A stretch of 64,000 bases of DNA from Aquamicrobium sp. LC103 (GCF_001014615.2 NZ_LBCQ02000018.1:62001-126000), one strand, 5' to 3'; positions 44,802 to 56,120 are shown, counted from the stretch's first letter. Notes: generated from the letters alone by a model not told the origin. Numbers and translations are program-made.

Positions 44802-44907
44802 GCCGTATAGTAAGAGAAATTTATTCTCTCTGTAAAGTAATTAAAATTTACTTATCGCGCCTCGCTTGCTCTCATCCCCGTGAACGATCCCGTTCGGGAG
44901 GGTGGAG
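44802..44907 (+). promoter_or_regulatory. cbbR-cbbF divergent promoter with two inverted repeats (candidate CbbR operator)
   Basis: The 106-base spacer is unusually AT-rich for this window. It contains AGAGAA-N5-TTCTCT (44813-44829) and AAGTAA-N7-TTACTT (44835-44853), adjacent and in phase with a two-site LysR operator containing T-N11-A-type dyads. Binding by CbbR is inferred from position and family knowledge. Confidence 0.65.
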
Positions 44908-45954
44908 ATGAAAGCCGCGACACTCGACGCATTTCTGAATTCCTTCGCAGGAGCCGGCGACGAGCGCCGCGCCGCAATCGCCGCGGCGGTGCGCCAACTG
45001 GCGAAGGCCGCGATCGGGATCAGGCAAAGAATAGGCGAAGGCGCGCTGGAAAGTACCTTCGCCGAAAAGCGAGGCGTCAATTCCGACGGCGACGTTCAGC
45101 AGGGCCTGGACATTCTCGCCGACGATCTTCTCCTCGAAGCGCTGCGCCACGCGCCGGTCGCGGCCTACGCCTCGGAAGAGCTGGAGCAGCCGGTCCTGCT
45201 CGACGCCGATGCGCCGCTGGCCGTCGCCGTCGATCCGCTGGACGGCTCGTCCAACATCGCCACCAACCTTTCGATCGGCACGATTTTCTCTTTCCTCCCG
45301 GCGACTGGCGGCCCGGACCAAAATCCGGCCGCCGCTTTTTTTCAACCGGGAGCGAACCAGCTTGCGGCCGGCTGCTTCATCTATGGCGCGCAACTCGCCC
45401 TGGTGCTCTCGGTCGGCAGCGGCACGCATGTCTTCGTCATGTCGCAGCGGCTCGGCACTTTCGTGCAGGCGCATGAAAGCCTCGCCATCCCGCCGCGCAC
45501 GCAGGAATTCGCGATCAACGCCGCCAATTACCGGCATTGGGACGAGGCGGTGCGGCTCTATGTCGACGACTGCCTCAAAGGCGAGGAAGGCCCGCGCGGC
45601 AAGGATTTCAACATGCGCTGGATCGCCTCGCTGGCGGCCGACAGCTACCGGATCCTCATGCGCGGCGGCGTGTTCCTCTATCCCGGCGATCGGCGAAAGG
45701 ACTACGGCCGGGGACGCCTGCGGCTGGTCTACGAAGCCAATCCCATCGCTTTCCTGATCGAACAGGCGGGCGGCGCGGCGACCGACGCTACCTCGCGCAT
45801 CCTCGATATCGAGCCGGAAAGCCTGCACCAGCGCGTACCGCTGGTGTTCGGGTCCGCCCGCGAGGTGGCCCGCATCGCCCGCTATCACCTCGACCCCAGC
45901 AGCATCGGCGAGCGTGCGCCGCTGTTCGGCAATCGCGGCCTCTTTCGCGCCTGA
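44908..45954 (+). CDS. cbbF: Fructose-1,6-bisphosphatase (class I)
   Basis: A 348-residue enzyme for regeneration of RuBP; it may also act on sedoheptulose bisphosphate. The metal and substrate motifs are present: VAAYASEELEQP, VAVDPLDGSSNIATNLSIGTIFS (DPLDGSS core), MRWIASLAADSYRILMRGGVFLYPGDRRKDYGRGRLRL and EQAGGAATD. Start ATG 44908 follows GGTGGAG; a GTG at 44902 is in frame. It is the first gene of the cbb operon. Confidence 0.94.
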   Translation: MKAATLDAFLNSFAGAGDERRAAIAAAVRQLAKAAIGIRQRIGEGALESTFAEKRGVNSDGDVQQGLDILADDLLLEALRHAPVAAYASEELEQPVLLDADAPLAVAVDPLDGSSNIATNLSIGTIFSFLPATGGPDQNPAAAFFQPGANQLAAGCFIYGAQLALVLSVGSGTHVFVMSQRLGTFVQAHESLAIPPRTQEFAINAANYRHWDEAVRLYVDDCLKGEEGPRGKDFNMRWIASLAADSYRILMRGGVFLYPGDRRKDYGRGRLRLVYEANPIAFLIEQAGGAATDATSRILDIEPESLHQRVPLVFGSAREVARIARYHLDPSSIGERAPLFGNRGLFRA

Positions 45955-45964
45955 GGAACCAGCC

Positions 45965-46837
45965 ATGTCAGCCAGGCATCCGATCATCTCGATCACGGGC
46001 TCTTCCGGGGCCGGAACGACTTCGGTGAAGCAGATCTTCGAGCAGATATTCCGTCGCGAGAAGGTCGAGGCGGCCTTCATCGAGGGCGACGCCTTCCATC
46101 GCCACGACCGCGAGGCGATGAAGAAAAAGGTCGCGGAGGAGACCGATCGCGGCAATCCGAACTTCACTCATTTCCATGCCGACGCCAACGAGCTGGAGAT
46201 CCTGGAATCCGTCTTCGAGGAATATGGCCGCCGGGGCACGGGCCGCACGCGCACCTATGTCCATGACGAGGAAGAAGCCAGGCTCCACGGAACGCCGCCC
46301 GGCACCTTCACCGACTGGCGGCCTTTTCCCGAAAGCGACCTCCTGTTCTATGAAGGCCTGCACGGCTGCGTCGTCACCGATACGGTCAACCTCGCCCAGC
46401 ACGCCGACCTGAAGATCGGGGTGGTCCCCGTCATCAATCTCGAATGGATCCAGAAGATCCATCGTGACCGGGCGACGCGCGGCTATTCCACCGAGGCGGT
46501 GATGGACGTGATCCTGCGACGCATGCCGGATTACGTGCGCTACATCGTTCCGCAATTCTCGCGCACGAGCATCAATTTCCAGCGCGTGCCGATCGTCGAC
46601 ACGTCCAATCCCTTCATCGCGCGCTGGATACCGACGCCCGACGAATCGATGCTCGTCATCCGCTTCGCCAATCCGCGCGGCATCGATTTCCCGTATCTGC
46701 TGTCGATGATCCACGACTCCTTCATGTCGCGGGCGAACTCGATCGTCGTGCCCGGAAACAAGCTCGATCTCGCCATGCAGCTCATCCTGACGCCGCTCAT
46801 CCTGCAACTGATCGAACGCAAGAACCGCGTCTCATGA
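45965..46837 (+). CDS. cbbP: Phosphoribulokinase (proteobacterial type)
   Basis: A 290-residue kinase that makes RuBP from ribulose-5-phosphate and ATP. P-loop ITGSSGAGTTSVK (residues ~10-22), FIEGDAFHRHDREAMKK with the catalytic Asp region, and LLFYEGLHGCVVTD are characteristic of the class I octameric enzyme. It starts ten bases after cbbF. A 253-base spacer with a repeat separates it from cbbT. Confidence 0.95.
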   Translation: MSARHPIISITGSSGAGTTSVKQIFEQIFRREKVEAAFIEGDAFHRHDREAMKKKVAEETDRGNPNFTHFHADANELEILESVFEEYGRRGTGRTRTYVHDEEEARLHGTPPGTFTDWRPFPESDLLFYEGLHGCVVTDTVNLAQHADLKIGVVPVINLEWIQKIHRDRATRGYSTEAVMDVILRRMPDYVRYIVPQFSRTSINFQRVPIVDTSNPFIARWIPTPDESMLVIRFANPRGIDFPYLLSMIHDSFMSRANSIVVPGNKLDLAMQLILTPLILQLIERKNRVS

Positions 46838-46892
46838 GGAGAAACATGATGGTTTATCGCCGAACGCCCCTTCGCCCGGCCTGTCTCACAAA

Positions 46893-47007
46893 CCACCCTC
46901 TCCCCGGCGGGAAAAGGAGACCTTCGACACTCTCGCGCCTTCACCGAACCATGAAAATGCTGGTGCGGAAGCTGGCCGACCTTGTCTCACCGCCAGGGAG
47001 AGGATGG
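46893..47007 (+). repeat. RIME-like intergenic palindrome between cbbP and cbbT
   Basis: CCACCCTCTCCC at 46893-46904 and GGGAGAGGATGG at 46996-47007 are 12-base inverted arms with one mismatch, about 90 bases apart. The sequence after the right arm (CTCGAAGGGCCCC) resembles the tail of the element at 51160. Such elements are common between genes in Rhizobiales. The spacer is open in one frame from 46834 to 47094, but its composition is that of the repeat, not of a gene. Confidence 0.6.
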
Positions 47008-47090
47008 CTCGAAGGGCCCCGTGAGCGGATGGTCCCAATAAGACTTCGAACTACGGACAGCGGGGATATCCGGAACGGGAGGACTTTCAC

Positions 47091-49115
47091 ATGAATGAAG
47101 TTGTCAGTCTCACTCCCGAATCCGCGATCCTCGAACGCGACATGGCGAACGCCGTTCGCGCCCTAGCCATGGATGCGGTGGAAAGGGCGAAGTCCGGCCA
47201 TCCGGGCATGCCGATGGGCATGGCCGACGTCGCGACCGTGCTTTTCAACCGCTTCATCAAGCTCGATCCGTCGAAGCCCGACTGGCCCGACCGCGACCGC
47301 TTCGTGCTTTCCGCCGGCCACGGCTCGATGCTGCAATATGCGCTTCACCATCTGATCGGCTATCCCGACATGCCGATGGATGAGCTGCGCCGCTTCCGCC
47401 AGCTCGGCAGCCGCACCGCCGGCCATCCGGAATACGGACATGCGCTCGGCATCGAGACGACGACCGGGCCGCTGGGACAAGGCATCGCGACCGCTGTCGG
47501 CATGGCTCTGGCCGAACGCATGCTTGCCGCGCGCTTCGGCCGGGATGTCGTCGACCACCATACCTATGTGATCGCCGGCGACGGCTGCCTGCAGGAAGGC
47601 ATCAGCCATGAGGCGATCGATCTTGCCGGCCATCTCGAGCTCAATCGCCTGATCGTGCTCTGGGACGACAACTCCATCTCGATCGACGGCCCCACCTCGC
47701 TTTCCACCTCGATGGACCAGACGCTGCGCTTCCGCGCCGCCGGTTGGGACGTGCAGGAAGTGGACGGGCACGACGCCGAGGCGGTCGCCGACGCGATAGA
47801 ACTGGCGAAGCACTCGTTCAACCCGTCGCTCGTCGCCTGCCGCACCGTCATCGGCAAGGGCGCACCGACCCTCGGTGGCTCGGAAAAGGCGCACGGCGCG
47901 CCGCTCGGCGAAGAGGAAGTGGCGGCAACGCGCGCGAATATCGGCTGGCCCCACCCGCCATTCGAGGTGCCCGCGCAGATCGTCGCCGCCTGGCGCGGCG
48001 TGGCGGAACGCGGACGGCATGCGCGACGGGCATGGGAAGACCGGCTTTCGGCCTCGCCGCGCCGCAAGGATTTCGAAGGCGCGGTCTCGGGCGCCCTGCC
48101 GGACGGCGTCTTCCAGGCGCTGGACGCGTTCAGGAAGCACCATTTCGAGAAGAAGACGAAGGTCGCCACACGCAAGGCGTCGCAGCTCGCGCTCGACGCG
48201 ATCAACAAGGCGACGGAATTGACGATCGGCGGATCGGCCGATCTCACCCACTCCAACCTGACGATCACCGAGGACATGTTGCCCGTCCTGCCCGGCGAAT
48301 ATGGCGGGCGCTATATCCATTACGGCATCCGCGAGCACGCCATGGCGGCTGCCATGAACGGGATTGCGCTTCATCGTGGCTTCGCGCCCTACGGAGGCAC
48401 GTTCCTCTGCTTCGCCGACTATGCGCGTGGCGCGATCCGGCTCTCGGCGCTGATGGGCCTGCGCGTCGTCTATGTCATGACGCATGATTCGATCGGCCTC
48501 GGCGAGGACGGTCCGACGCATCAGCCGATCGAGCATCTCGCGATGCTGCGCGCCACGCCGAACCTCAACGTGTTTCGCCCGGCCGACATCATCGAGACGG
48601 CGGAATGCTGGGAGCTGGCGCTCAAATCCGAAAGCCGGCCGAGCATCATCGTGCTGTCGCGCCAGAACCTGCCGATGTTGCGGGACGCGGATGAACCCGA
48701 AGCCCTCTCCGCACGCGGCGCCTATGTGCTGAGCGAGGCACAGGGCCAGCGCGCGGTGACGCTGCTTGCGACGGGCTCGGAGGTGGAGACCGCAAAAACC
48801 GCGGCCGGCATCCTGCACGACCAATACGCGATCGAGGCGGCGGTGGTCTCCATGCCGTGCTGGGAGCTCTTCGAGGAGCAGGACGAGGATTATCGGCGGC
48901 AGGTGCTGGGCGACGCCCCCCGTGTCGCCGTCGAGGCCGCCGCGCGCCTCGGCTGGGACCGTTGGATCGGCGAGAACGGCGCCTTTGTCGGCATGAGCGG
49001 CTTCGGCGCCAGCGCGCCCGCCCCCGACCTCTACCGACACTTCGAGATCATGCCCGAAATCGTCGCCGCCAATGCGCTGACGCTGGTCAACCGCGCTTCG
49101 AACGGAAGGTTCTGA
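47091..49115 (+). CDS. cbbT: Transketolase
   Basis: A 674-residue thiamine-diphosphate enzyme of the Calvin cycle and pentose phosphate pathway. N-terminal [25 protein letters not shown]-binding [20 protein letters not shown] and [11 protein letters not shown], pyrimidine-domain MFNGIA-like [23 protein letters not shown], and [19 protein letters not shown] are all present. Length is standard. An upstream GGAACGGGAGGA gives the ribosome site. Confidence 0.95.
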   Translation: MNEVVSLTPESAILERDMANAVRALAMDAVERAKSGHPGMPMGMADVATVLFNRFIKLDPSKPDWPDRDRFVLSAGHGSMLQYALHHLIGYPDMPMDELRRFRQLGSRTAGHPEYGHALGIETTTGPLGQGIATAVGMALAERMLAARFGRDVVDHHTYVIAGDGCLQEGISHEAIDLAGHLELNRLIVLWDDNSISIDGPTSLSTSMDQTLRFRAAGWDVQEVDGHDAEAVADAIELAKHSFNPSLVACRTVIGKGAPTLGGSEKAHGAPLGEEEVAATRANIGWPHPPFEVPAQIVAAWRGVAERGRHARRAWEDRLSASPRRKDFEGAVSGALPDGVFQALDAFRKHHFEKKTKVATRKASQLALDAINKATELTIGGSADLTHSNLTITEDMLPVLPGEYGGRYIHYGIREHAMAAAMNGIALHRGFAPYGGTFLCFADYARGAIRLSALMGLRVVYVMTHDSIGLGEDGPTHQPIEHLAMLRATPNLNVFRPADIIETAECWELALKSESRPSIIVLSRQNLPMLRDADEPEALSARGAYVLSEAQGQRAVTLLATGSEVETAKTAAGILHDQYAIEAAVVSMPCWELFEEQDEDYRRQVLGDAPRVAVEAAARLGWDRWIGENGAFVGMSGFGASAPAPDLYRHFEIMPEIVAANALTLVNRASNGRF

Positions 49116-49136
49116 GCACCATCGACGCCAGCCTGA

Positions 49137-50657
<1,521 letters not shown>

Positions 50658-50695
50658 AGGTACGCCGAATAGAACAACTTCAGGAGTAACTTCCC

Positions 50696-51115
50696 ATGCG
50701 CATCACCCAAGGAACCTTCTCCTTCCTGCCGGATCTCACCGACGAGCAGATCCACGCGCAGGTCCAGTACGCGATCGACAATGAATGGGCCGTCAGCCTC
50801 GAATTCACCGACGATCCGCACCCCCGCAACACCTATTGGGACATGTGGGGCCATCCGATGTTCGACAATCCCGACGCCGCCGCGCTGATGATGGAACTCA
50901 GGGACTGCCGCAAGGTCTATGGCGACCGCTATATCCGCGTCGTCGCTTTCGACGCTTCGCATGGCTGGGAATCGGTGAAGCTGTCCTTCATCGTCAACCG
51001 GCCTGCCGACGAGCCCGGCTACCGCCTGGAGCGGCAGGAGACGGCGAGCCGCACGATCCGCTACACCACCAAGCCCTATGCCGCGGACCGGCCGGCGGGC
51101 ACGAGATACGGGTAA
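50696..51115 (+). CDS. cbbS: RuBisCO small subunit
   Basis: A 139-residue small subunit. It starts [19 protein letters not shown], has [22 protein letters not shown] and the C-terminal extension [22 protein letters not shown], the longer tail typical of red-type (IC/ID) enzymes, which forms the central beta-barrel of the L8S8 particle. ATG 50696 follows AGGAGTAA. Confidence 0.96.
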   Translation: MRITQGTFSFLPDLTDEQIHAQVQYAIDNEWAVSLEFTDDPHPRNTYWDMWGHPMFDNPDAAALMMELRDCRKVYGDRYIRVVAFDASHGWESVKLSFIVNRPADEPGYRLERQETASRTIRYTTKPYAADRPAGTRYG

Positions 51116-51159
51116 ACACGCAACGAGATAAACACCTCCACGCCGTCGCGCTGCGCGCG

Positions 51160-51214
51160 CCACCTCTCCTCCTTCCCGGGGGAGAGGTGGCCCGAAGGGT
51201 CGGAGTGGGGGTGG
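51160..51214 (+). repeat. RIME-like intergenic palindrome between cbbS and cbbX
   Basis: A perfect 10-bp stem CCACCTCTCC (51160-51169) / GGAGAGGTGG (51181-51190) with an 11-base loop, followed by CCCGAAGGGTCGG and a G-rich tail to about 51214. It resembles the rhizobial intergenic mosaic element. It could attenuate cbbX relative to cbbLS or stabilise the cbbLS message. Confidence 0.7.
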
Positions 51215-51248
51215 TTCAATTCGAACGAAAACAGGTCGAGTATCCACC

Positions 51249-52178
51249 ATGTCAGCGACAGCAGAAGCCCCTGCCCCCGAGGCCCCCGCCGCGATCGACC
51301 TCCGCTCGGAGTTCGAAAGCTCGGGCGTCAAGGATGTGCTGGAAGAACTCGACCGCGACCTGATCGGACTGGCGCCGGTCAAGAAGCGCATCCGCGAAAC
51401 GGCTGCCCTGCTGCTGGTCGAGCGTGCACGGCGAAGCATGGGCCTCGCCCATGAGACGCCGACGCTGCATATGAGCTTCACCGGCAATCCCGGCACCGGC
51501 AAGACCACCGTCGCCTTGCGGATGGCCGACTTGCTGCATCGGCTCGGTTATATCCGCAAGGGCCACCTCGTCTCGGTCACCCGCGACGACCTCGTCGGTC
51601 AGTATATCGGCCATACCGCCCCGAAGACGAAGGAAATCCTGAAGAAGGCGATGGGCGGCGTGCTGTTCATCGACGAGGCCTACTATCTCTACCGGCCGGA
51701 AAACGAGCGCGACTATGGCCAGGAGGCCATCGAAATCTTGCTCCAGGTGATGGAGAACCAGCGCGACGACCTGGTCGTCATCCTCGCCGGCTACGCGAGC
51801 CGCATGGACCGTTTCTTCGAAAGCAATCCCGGCTTCCGCTCACGCATAGCGCATCACATCGATTTTCCCGACTATAGCGACGGCGAGTTGCTCGAGATCG
51901 CGCTGAAGATGCTCGACCAGCAGAACTACCGTCTCGACGAGGCGGCCGCCGCGGCAATGGTCGACTATATCGCCAGGCGGCGGGAGCAGCCGCATTTCGC
52001 CAATGCGCGCTCGATCCGCAACGCCCTGGACCGGGCGCGGCTCAGGCAGGCGAACCGCCTGTTCGAAACTTCGAAAGGACCGCTGGACGCCGGGGCGTTA
52101 TCGACTATCTGTGCGGAAGACATCACCGCAAGCCGGGTCTTCGCCATGAGGTCGCAGGAAAAGGAAACCAACCCATGA
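51249..52178 (+). CDS. cbbX: CbbX, red-type RuBisCO activase (AAA+)
   Basis: A 309-residue AAA+ ATPase that remodels inhibited red-type RuBisCO by pulling on the C-terminal tail of CbbL. Walker [21 protein letters not shown] near residue 76, Walker [21 protein letters not shown], an arginine-finger region [18 protein letters not shown], and the [22 protein letters not shown] sensor-2 region. It shares ATGA with cbbE. Confidence 0.95.
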   Translation: MSATAEAPAPEAPAAIDLRSEFESSGVKDVLEELDRDLIGLAPVKKRIRETAALLLVERARRSMGLAHETPTLHMSFTGNPGTGKTTVALRMADLLHRLGYIRKGHLVSVTRDDLVGQYIGHTAPKTKEILKKAMGGVLFIDEAYYLYRPENERDYGQEAIEILLQVMENQRDDLVVILAGYASRMDRFFESNPGFRSRIAHHIDFPDYSDGELLEIALKMLDQQNYRLDEAAAAAMVDYIARRREQPHFANARSIRNALDRARLRQANRLFETSKGPLDAGALSTICAEDITASRVFAMRSQEKETNP

Positions 52179-52861
52179 CCGCAAAGACCCTGATCGCGCC
52201 TTCGGTTCTGTCTTCGGACTTCTCTCGGCTTGGCGAGGAGGTGGAGGCGGTGGCGGCCGCCGGCGCCGATTGGATCCATCTCGACGTCATGGACGGCCAT
52301 TTCGTCCCCAACATCACCTTCGGCCCCTCCGTCATCAAGGCGATCCGCGGCCGGACGGACAAGGTCTTCGACTGCCATTTGATGATCGCGCCGGCCGACC
52401 CCTATCTCGCCGCCTTCGCCGAGGCCGGCTGCGACATCATCACCGTGCATGCCGAGGCCGGGCCGCATCTCGACCGCTCGCTGCAGACGATCCGCGACCT
52501 CGGCAAGCGCGCCGGCGTGTCGCTCAATCCGTCGACGCCCGAAAGCGTCATCGAATACGTCCTCGACCGGCTCGACCTCATCCTGCTGATGACGGTCAAT
52601 CCCGGCTTCGGCGGCCAGGCCTTCATCCCGGCGGTGGTGGAGAAGGTCAGGCGGGTCAAGGCGCTGATCGGAGAGCGGCCGATCGACATCGAGATCGACG
52701 GCGGGGTCACGCCGCAGACCGCGCCGCTGGTGGCCGCCGCCGGCGCCAACGTCCTCGTCGCCGGCTCCGCCGTCTTCAAGGGCGGCAACAGCCAGGCCTA
52801 CGCCGCCAACATCGAGGCGATCAGAAACGCCGCCGACGGGGCGTTGCGCAAGGCGGCGTAG
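52175..52861 (+). CDS. cbbE: Ribulose-phosphate 3-epimerase
   Basis: A 228-residue TIM-barrel enzyme converting xylulose-5-phosphate to ribulose-5-phosphate. [38 protein letters not shown] (catalytic Asp and His), [30 protein letters not shown] and [11 protein letters not shown] are canonical. It is translated in overlap with cbbX. Confidence 0.96.
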   Translation: MTAKTLIAPSVLSSDFSRLGEEVEAVAAAGADWIHLDVMDGHFVPNITFGPSVIKAIRGRTDKVFDCHLMIAPADPYLAAFAEAGCDIITVHAEAGPHLDRSLQTIRDLGKRAGVSLNPSTPESVIEYVLDRLDLILLMTVNPGFGGQAFIPAVVEKVRRVKALIGERPIDIEIDGGVTPQTAPLVAAAGANVLVAGSAVFKGGNSQAYAANIEAIRNAADGALRKAA

Positions 52862-52884
52862 GAGCGATCGGCTAAGGAGACGAC

Positions 52885-53442
52885 ATGGCGACAATTCCAC
52901 CTCTTTGCGACTTCGGCTGGCCGGCGGTTGACGCCACCCTTCCCGGCGTGGATGGGAAGCGGCACTCCATTTTCGACCAGGCCGGGCCGAACGGTTTCGT
53001 CATAGCCTTCATCTGCAATCACTGCCCCTATGTGAAGGCGGTGATACCGCGCATCGTCCGCGACGCCGAGGGCCTCAAGGCCGAGGGCATAGGCTTCGTC
53101 GCGATCAACTCGAACGACGCGGAAGCCTATCCGGAGGATTCCTTCGACAGGATGAGGCTCTTTGCCGAAACGCACCGGTTCGGCTTTCCCTACCTTCATG
53201 ACGAGGATCAGTCGGTGGCCCGCGCCTATGATGCGGCATGCACGCCCGATTTCTTCGGCTTCAACAAGGAATTGGAATTGCAATATCGCGGCCGCCTCGA
53301 CGCCTCGCGAAAGGAAGCAGGACCGGCCGACCTGCGCCGCGATCTCTACGAGGCGATGAGGCAAGTAGCGCGCACCGGCAACGGGCCGCTCGAGCAGATC
53401 GCCTCCATGGGCTGCTCGATCAAGTGGAAGGAGCCCGCATGA
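52885..53442 (+). CDS. Thioredoxin-fold (AhpC/TSA-like) redoxin
   Basis: A 185-residue protein with a thioredoxin-like fold and a CNHCPYVKA motif (Cys44 and Cys47). GIGFVAINSNDAEAYPEDSFDRM, FGFPYLHDEDQSVARAYDAACTPDFFGFN and a cis-Pro region TPDFF are typical of the cytosolic redoxin/TlpA-like group. There is no signal peptide. Placed between cbbE and cbbZ in the operon, it may regulate the thiol state of Calvin-cycle enzymes, or only be co-transcribed. ATG 52885 follows AAGGAG. Confidence 0.78.
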   Translation: MATIPPLCDFGWPAVDATLPGVDGKRHSIFDQAGPNGFVIAFICNHCPYVKAVIPRIVRDAEGLKAEGIGFVAINSNDAEAYPEDSFDRMRLFAETHRFGFPYLHDEDQSVARAYDAACTPDFFGFNKELELQYRGRLDASRKEAGPADLRRDLYEAMRQVARTGNGPLEQIASMGCSIKWKEPA

Positions 53443-54140
53443 GCGGCGAACGCGGAGGCGCCTTCCCCTTTCCAAAGGCAGTCCTGTTCGACCTCGATGG
53501 CACGCTGATCGATTCCGCGCCCGATATCGCCGCCGCCGTCAACGAGCTTGTGGCCAGGCATCGACTGCCGCCATTCGCCGTCGAGAAGGTCGGAACGATG
53601 ATCGGCGACGGCATGCCGAAGCTGGTGGAGCGCGCTTTCGCCGCCGCCAACATGCCGCTGGAAGGGCCCGCCCTCGACGAGGCGATCCGCGAGATGATGC
53701 CGATCTATCTGAGCCATCTCACCGGCGAGAGCCGACCGATGCCCGGCGCCCGGGAGGCGCTGGCGCATCTGCGTGCAAACGGGATCGCCACCGCGGTCGC
53801 GACCAACAAGCCCGAGAAGGCGGCAAACGAGGTGCTTTCGCATTTCGGGCTCGCCGGCATGCTCGCCACGGTCGTCGCCGGCGAGGCGGTCGCCCGCAAG
53901 AAGCCGGCGCCCGACGCGCTGCTTCTGGCGCTGGAACGCCTGGGTGTCCCGCCCTCAAAAGCGCTGATGGTCGGCGACAGCAAGGCCGATGTCGGCGCCG
54001 CGCGGGCGGCCGGCATGCCGGTGGTGATCGTTCGCGGCGGATATACCCAGACGCCGCCGGAGGAGCTGGGCGCGGACCTCGTCTGCGCCAGCCTGCTCGA
54101 CCTGCCCGCCGCGCTTGAAGCGTTGCATGGCGCCGCGTGA
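53439..54140 (+). CDS. cbbZ: Phosphoglycolate phosphatase (HAD family)
   Basis: A 233-residue HAD phosphatase: LFDLDGTLIDSAPDI (nucleophile Asp), ATNKPEKAANEVLSHFGL (motif II Thr), KKPAPDALLLALERLGV (motif III Lys) and MVGDSKADVGAARAAGM (motif IV). In a cbb operon it removes 2-phosphoglycolate, the oxygenase product of RuBisCO. It starts in the stop of the redoxin gene (ATGA) and is the last gene of the operon. Confidence 0.92.
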   Translation: MSGERGGAFPFPKAVLFDLDGTLIDSAPDIAAAVNELVARHRLPPFAVEKVGTMIGDGMPKLVERAFAAANMPLEGPALDEAIREMMPIYLSHLTGESRPMPGAREALAHLRANGIATAVATNKPEKAANEVLSHFGLAGMLATVVAGEAVARKKPAPDALLLALERLGVPPSKALMVGDSKADVGAARAAGMPVVIVRGGYTQTPPEELGADLVCASLLDLPAALEALHGAA

Positions 54141-54149
54141 GGTACGGAC

Positions 54150-54173
54150 AAGCCGCTGGCATCGCAGCGGCTT
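54150..54173 (+). terminator. Rho-independent-type terminator after cbbZ
   Basis: Nine-bp perfect stem AAGCCGCTG / CAGCGGCTT with a six-base loop, followed by GCATTCAATTGTTT. It sits between convergent cbbZ and the cytochrome c gene, and the A/T ends would let it act in both directions. Confidence 0.75.
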
Positions 54174-54194
54174 GCATTCAATTGTTTCAGCTAT

Positions 54195-54572
54195 TTACGG
54201 GAATTGCTTGAGATAAGCGATGACGTTGGCGATCTCGTCGTCCTTCTTCAGCCCGGCGAACGCCATCTTCGTTCCCTTGATCATGGTTCTGGGCGCGTGA
54301 AGATACTCGGCGAGCTTGGCGTCATCCCACACCAGCCCCTCCTCCCCGGCCTTGACCATGGCGGGCGAATAGCGGAAGCCCTCATGTGTGCCGGCGGTAC
54401 GCCCCATGATCCCCTTCAGGGAAGGACCCACCTTGTTGGTGTCCTCGTCCGCCACATGACAGGCCTTGCATTTGGCGAAGACCTTCTCTCCGGCCGCGGC
54501 GTCCTGAGCATGAGCTCCGCCGGCGGTCAGGGCCATGACCGACAGCACGGACAGCAGTGAGATGCAACGCAT
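54195..54572 (-). CDS. Soluble c-type cytochrome (class I, c2/c550-like)
   Basis: A 125-residue periplasmic monoheme cytochrome. The signal peptide ends near residue 22 (TAGGAHA). The heme site CKACH lies near residue 35 (VFAKCKACHVADEDTNKVGPSLKG), and the axial Met is in TKMAFAGL near the C-terminus. Class I cytochromes of this type accept electrons from cytochrome cL/XoxG and pass them to the terminal oxidase. Its location beside xoxF supports that, but it could equally be the general cytochrome c of the cell. Confidence 0.88.
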   Translation of the reverse strand: MRCISLLSVLSVMALTAGGAHAQDAAAGEKVFAKCKACHVADEDTNKVGPSLKGIMGRTAGTHEGFRYSPAMVKAGEEGLVWDDAKLAEYLHAPRTMIKGTKMAFAGLKKDDEIANVIAYLKQFP

Positions 54573-54885
54573 TTGGCATTTCCTCTTTTATCGTCAAGGT
54601 GCCCTGGACGATCAACGCCGCTTCTATTCCGGTTCCGTGGAACCGGCGGCCTCCTTCCGCGAAGCACGGCGGCATCTGTGAGGAAGCTAGACAATGATGC
54701 CGTCAAGTCAACTGGACAAAACCGCATGCGGCGGTTGGACACGCAACGCTGTTGACGGCTTCGGGGGGAGCGCGTAGCGTTCTTCGAGGAAATCCCAGTT
54801 GGCACCGGGGATTTTCCCAGATGGATGGTTGCCGCCCGCTTCGGGCAGGCAACGGCAGCGTTTCGACGCGAGCGGAGGTGCCCGC
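54573..54885. promoter_or_regulatory. Intergenic region with palindrome upstream of the cytochrome c gene
   Basis: These 313 bases separate divergent genes. Near the cytochrome start there is an AGAGGAAAT ribosome site on the reverse strand. A perfect inverted repeat CCGGTTCC-GT-GGAACCGG lies at 54629-54646, about 60 bases upstream of the cytochrome ATG, where an operator or promoter would be expected. No convincing gene is seen in the remainder. Confidence 0.5.
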
Positions 54886-55095
54886 ATGAACATTGTCGAA
54901 CTGATACTCACGATCTGCCTGAGCGGAAATCCCGGCCAGTGTCGCGAGCAGCATATTCAGTTCGAGGATAGCGGGTCGCTGACGAGCTGCATGTTCCAGG
55001 CACCCACCTATATCGCGAAATGGTCGGAGGAACATCCGGCGGTCAGGGTGGTCCGCTGGAAATGCGCCTATCCGGAGAAGAGCCGGGAGATCTGA
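54886..55095 (+). CDS. Small Cys-containing protein, unknown function
   Basis: A 69-residue protein behind a near-ideal ribosome site (GCGGAGGT, five bases spacing). A short hydrophobic start (MNIVELILTICLS) could be a signal or membrane anchor. There are four Cys (TICLSG, GQCREQ, TSCMFQ, WKCAYP), a pattern that suggests two disulfides in the periplasm. No family recognised. It ends 38 bases before the importer binding-protein gene in the same direction, so it is probably part of that unit. Confidence 0.65.
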   Translation: MNIVELILTICLSGNPGQCREQHIQFEDSGSLTSCMFQAPTYIAKWSEEHPAVRVVRWKCAYPEKSREI

Positions 55096-55133
55096 TCGCG
55101 CGAGCCGCCGATTTGCAGGGAGGAAACCGGCTG

Positions 55134-56120
55134 ATGATTTCGCGACGCGAAATTCTGCTTCTTGCCTCGACCACGGCGATTGCCGTCATCGGGACCGTTT
55201 TTCCCGCCGCGACGGCGCCCAAGGTGCGGGTCGGCGCGCTGAAATTCGGCACGGTGAGCTGGGAACTCGACACCATCAAACACCACAAGCTCGACGAGAA
55301 AAACGGCGTCGAACTGGAGATCGTCTACTTCGCCGGAGAGGATGCGAGCAATGTCGCCATGCTCGCCGGCGAAATCGACATGATCGTTTCGGACTGGCTC
55401 TGGGTCTCCCGCGAACGCAGCATGGGCGAGGCGCTGGCCCTGGCGCCTTACTCCACCGCCGTCGGCGCGATCATGGTCAAGGACGACGCGCCGATCGGCT
55501 CGATCACCGATCTCCAGGGCAGGAAGATCGGCGTGGCCGGCGGCCCGCTCGACAAGAGCTGGCTTCTCGTCCAGGCGCTCGCCAGGCGCGACCACGACCT
55601 CGACCTCGCGGCGGGCAACGAGGTCGTCTACGGCGCGCCTCCCCTGCTTTCGGAAAAGGCCATGCAGGGCGAGCTCGATGCGGTGCTGAACTTCTGGCAT
55701 TTCTGCGCGCGGCTCGAGGCCAACGGCTTCCGGCGCCTGCTCGGAGCGGACGAGGCGGCAAACGCGCTGGGGACCTCGGGTCCGGTTTCGGCGCTCGGCT
55801 ACGTCTTCAACGAAAAATGGGCCGACGACAATCGCGGCACCGTCGCCGGTTTCCTCAAGGCTTCCGCCGATGCCAAGGACCGGCTCGCCACTTCCGACGA
55901 GGAATGGAACCGCCTTGCGCCGCTGGTGCGCGCCGAGGGCAGGGAACTGGAGACGCTTCGCGATCGCTACCGCCAGGGCATCCCCCGCCGTCCGGTCGCC
56001 GATGAGGAGGCGGACGCGGCAAGGCTCTACGGCCTGCTGGCCGAGATCGGCGGCGAGAAGCTCGTCGGAAGCGCAACCGAGATGGCTCCCGGCACCTATT
56101 GGCTGGGTCTGACGCAGTGA
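55134..56120 (+). CDS. SsuA/TauA-type periplasmic substrate-binding protein
   Basis: A 328-residue protein with a possible Tat-like start (ISRREILLLASTTAIAVIG) and a signal of about 27 residues. The type II binding-protein fold of the NitT/TauT group is seen: VRVGALKFGTVSWELDTIKHHKLDEKNGVEL, GEIDMIVSDWLWVSRER, LQGRKIGVAGGPLDKSWLLV and ALGYVFNEKW. Ligand unknown: not evidently nitrate or taurine. In this place before xoxF it may import a compound linked to methanol or metal metabolism. ATG 55134 follows GGGAGGAAA. It overlaps the permease start (GTGA). Confidence 0.82.
   Translation: MISRREILLLASTTAIAVIGTVFPAATAPKVRVGALKFGTVSWELDTIKHHKLDEKNGVELEIVYFAGEDASNVAMLAGEIDMIVSDWLWVSRERSMGEALALAPYSTAVGAIMVKDDAPIGSITDLQGRKIGVAGGPLDKSWLLVQALARRDHDLDLAAGNEVVYGAPPLLSEKAMQGELDAVLNFWHFCARLEANGFRRLLGADEAANALGTSGPVSALGYVFNEKWADDNRGTVAGFLKASADAKDRLATSDEEWNRLAPLVRAEGRELETLRDRYRQGIPRRPVADEEADAARLYGLLAEIGGEKLVGSATEMAPGTYWLGLTQ

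Noticed and set aside
46834-47094. Short forward open frame in the cbbP-cbbT spacer
   Set aside because: It overlaps the RIME-like palindrome, has no ribosome site and reads as Arg/Pro-rich repeat sequence.
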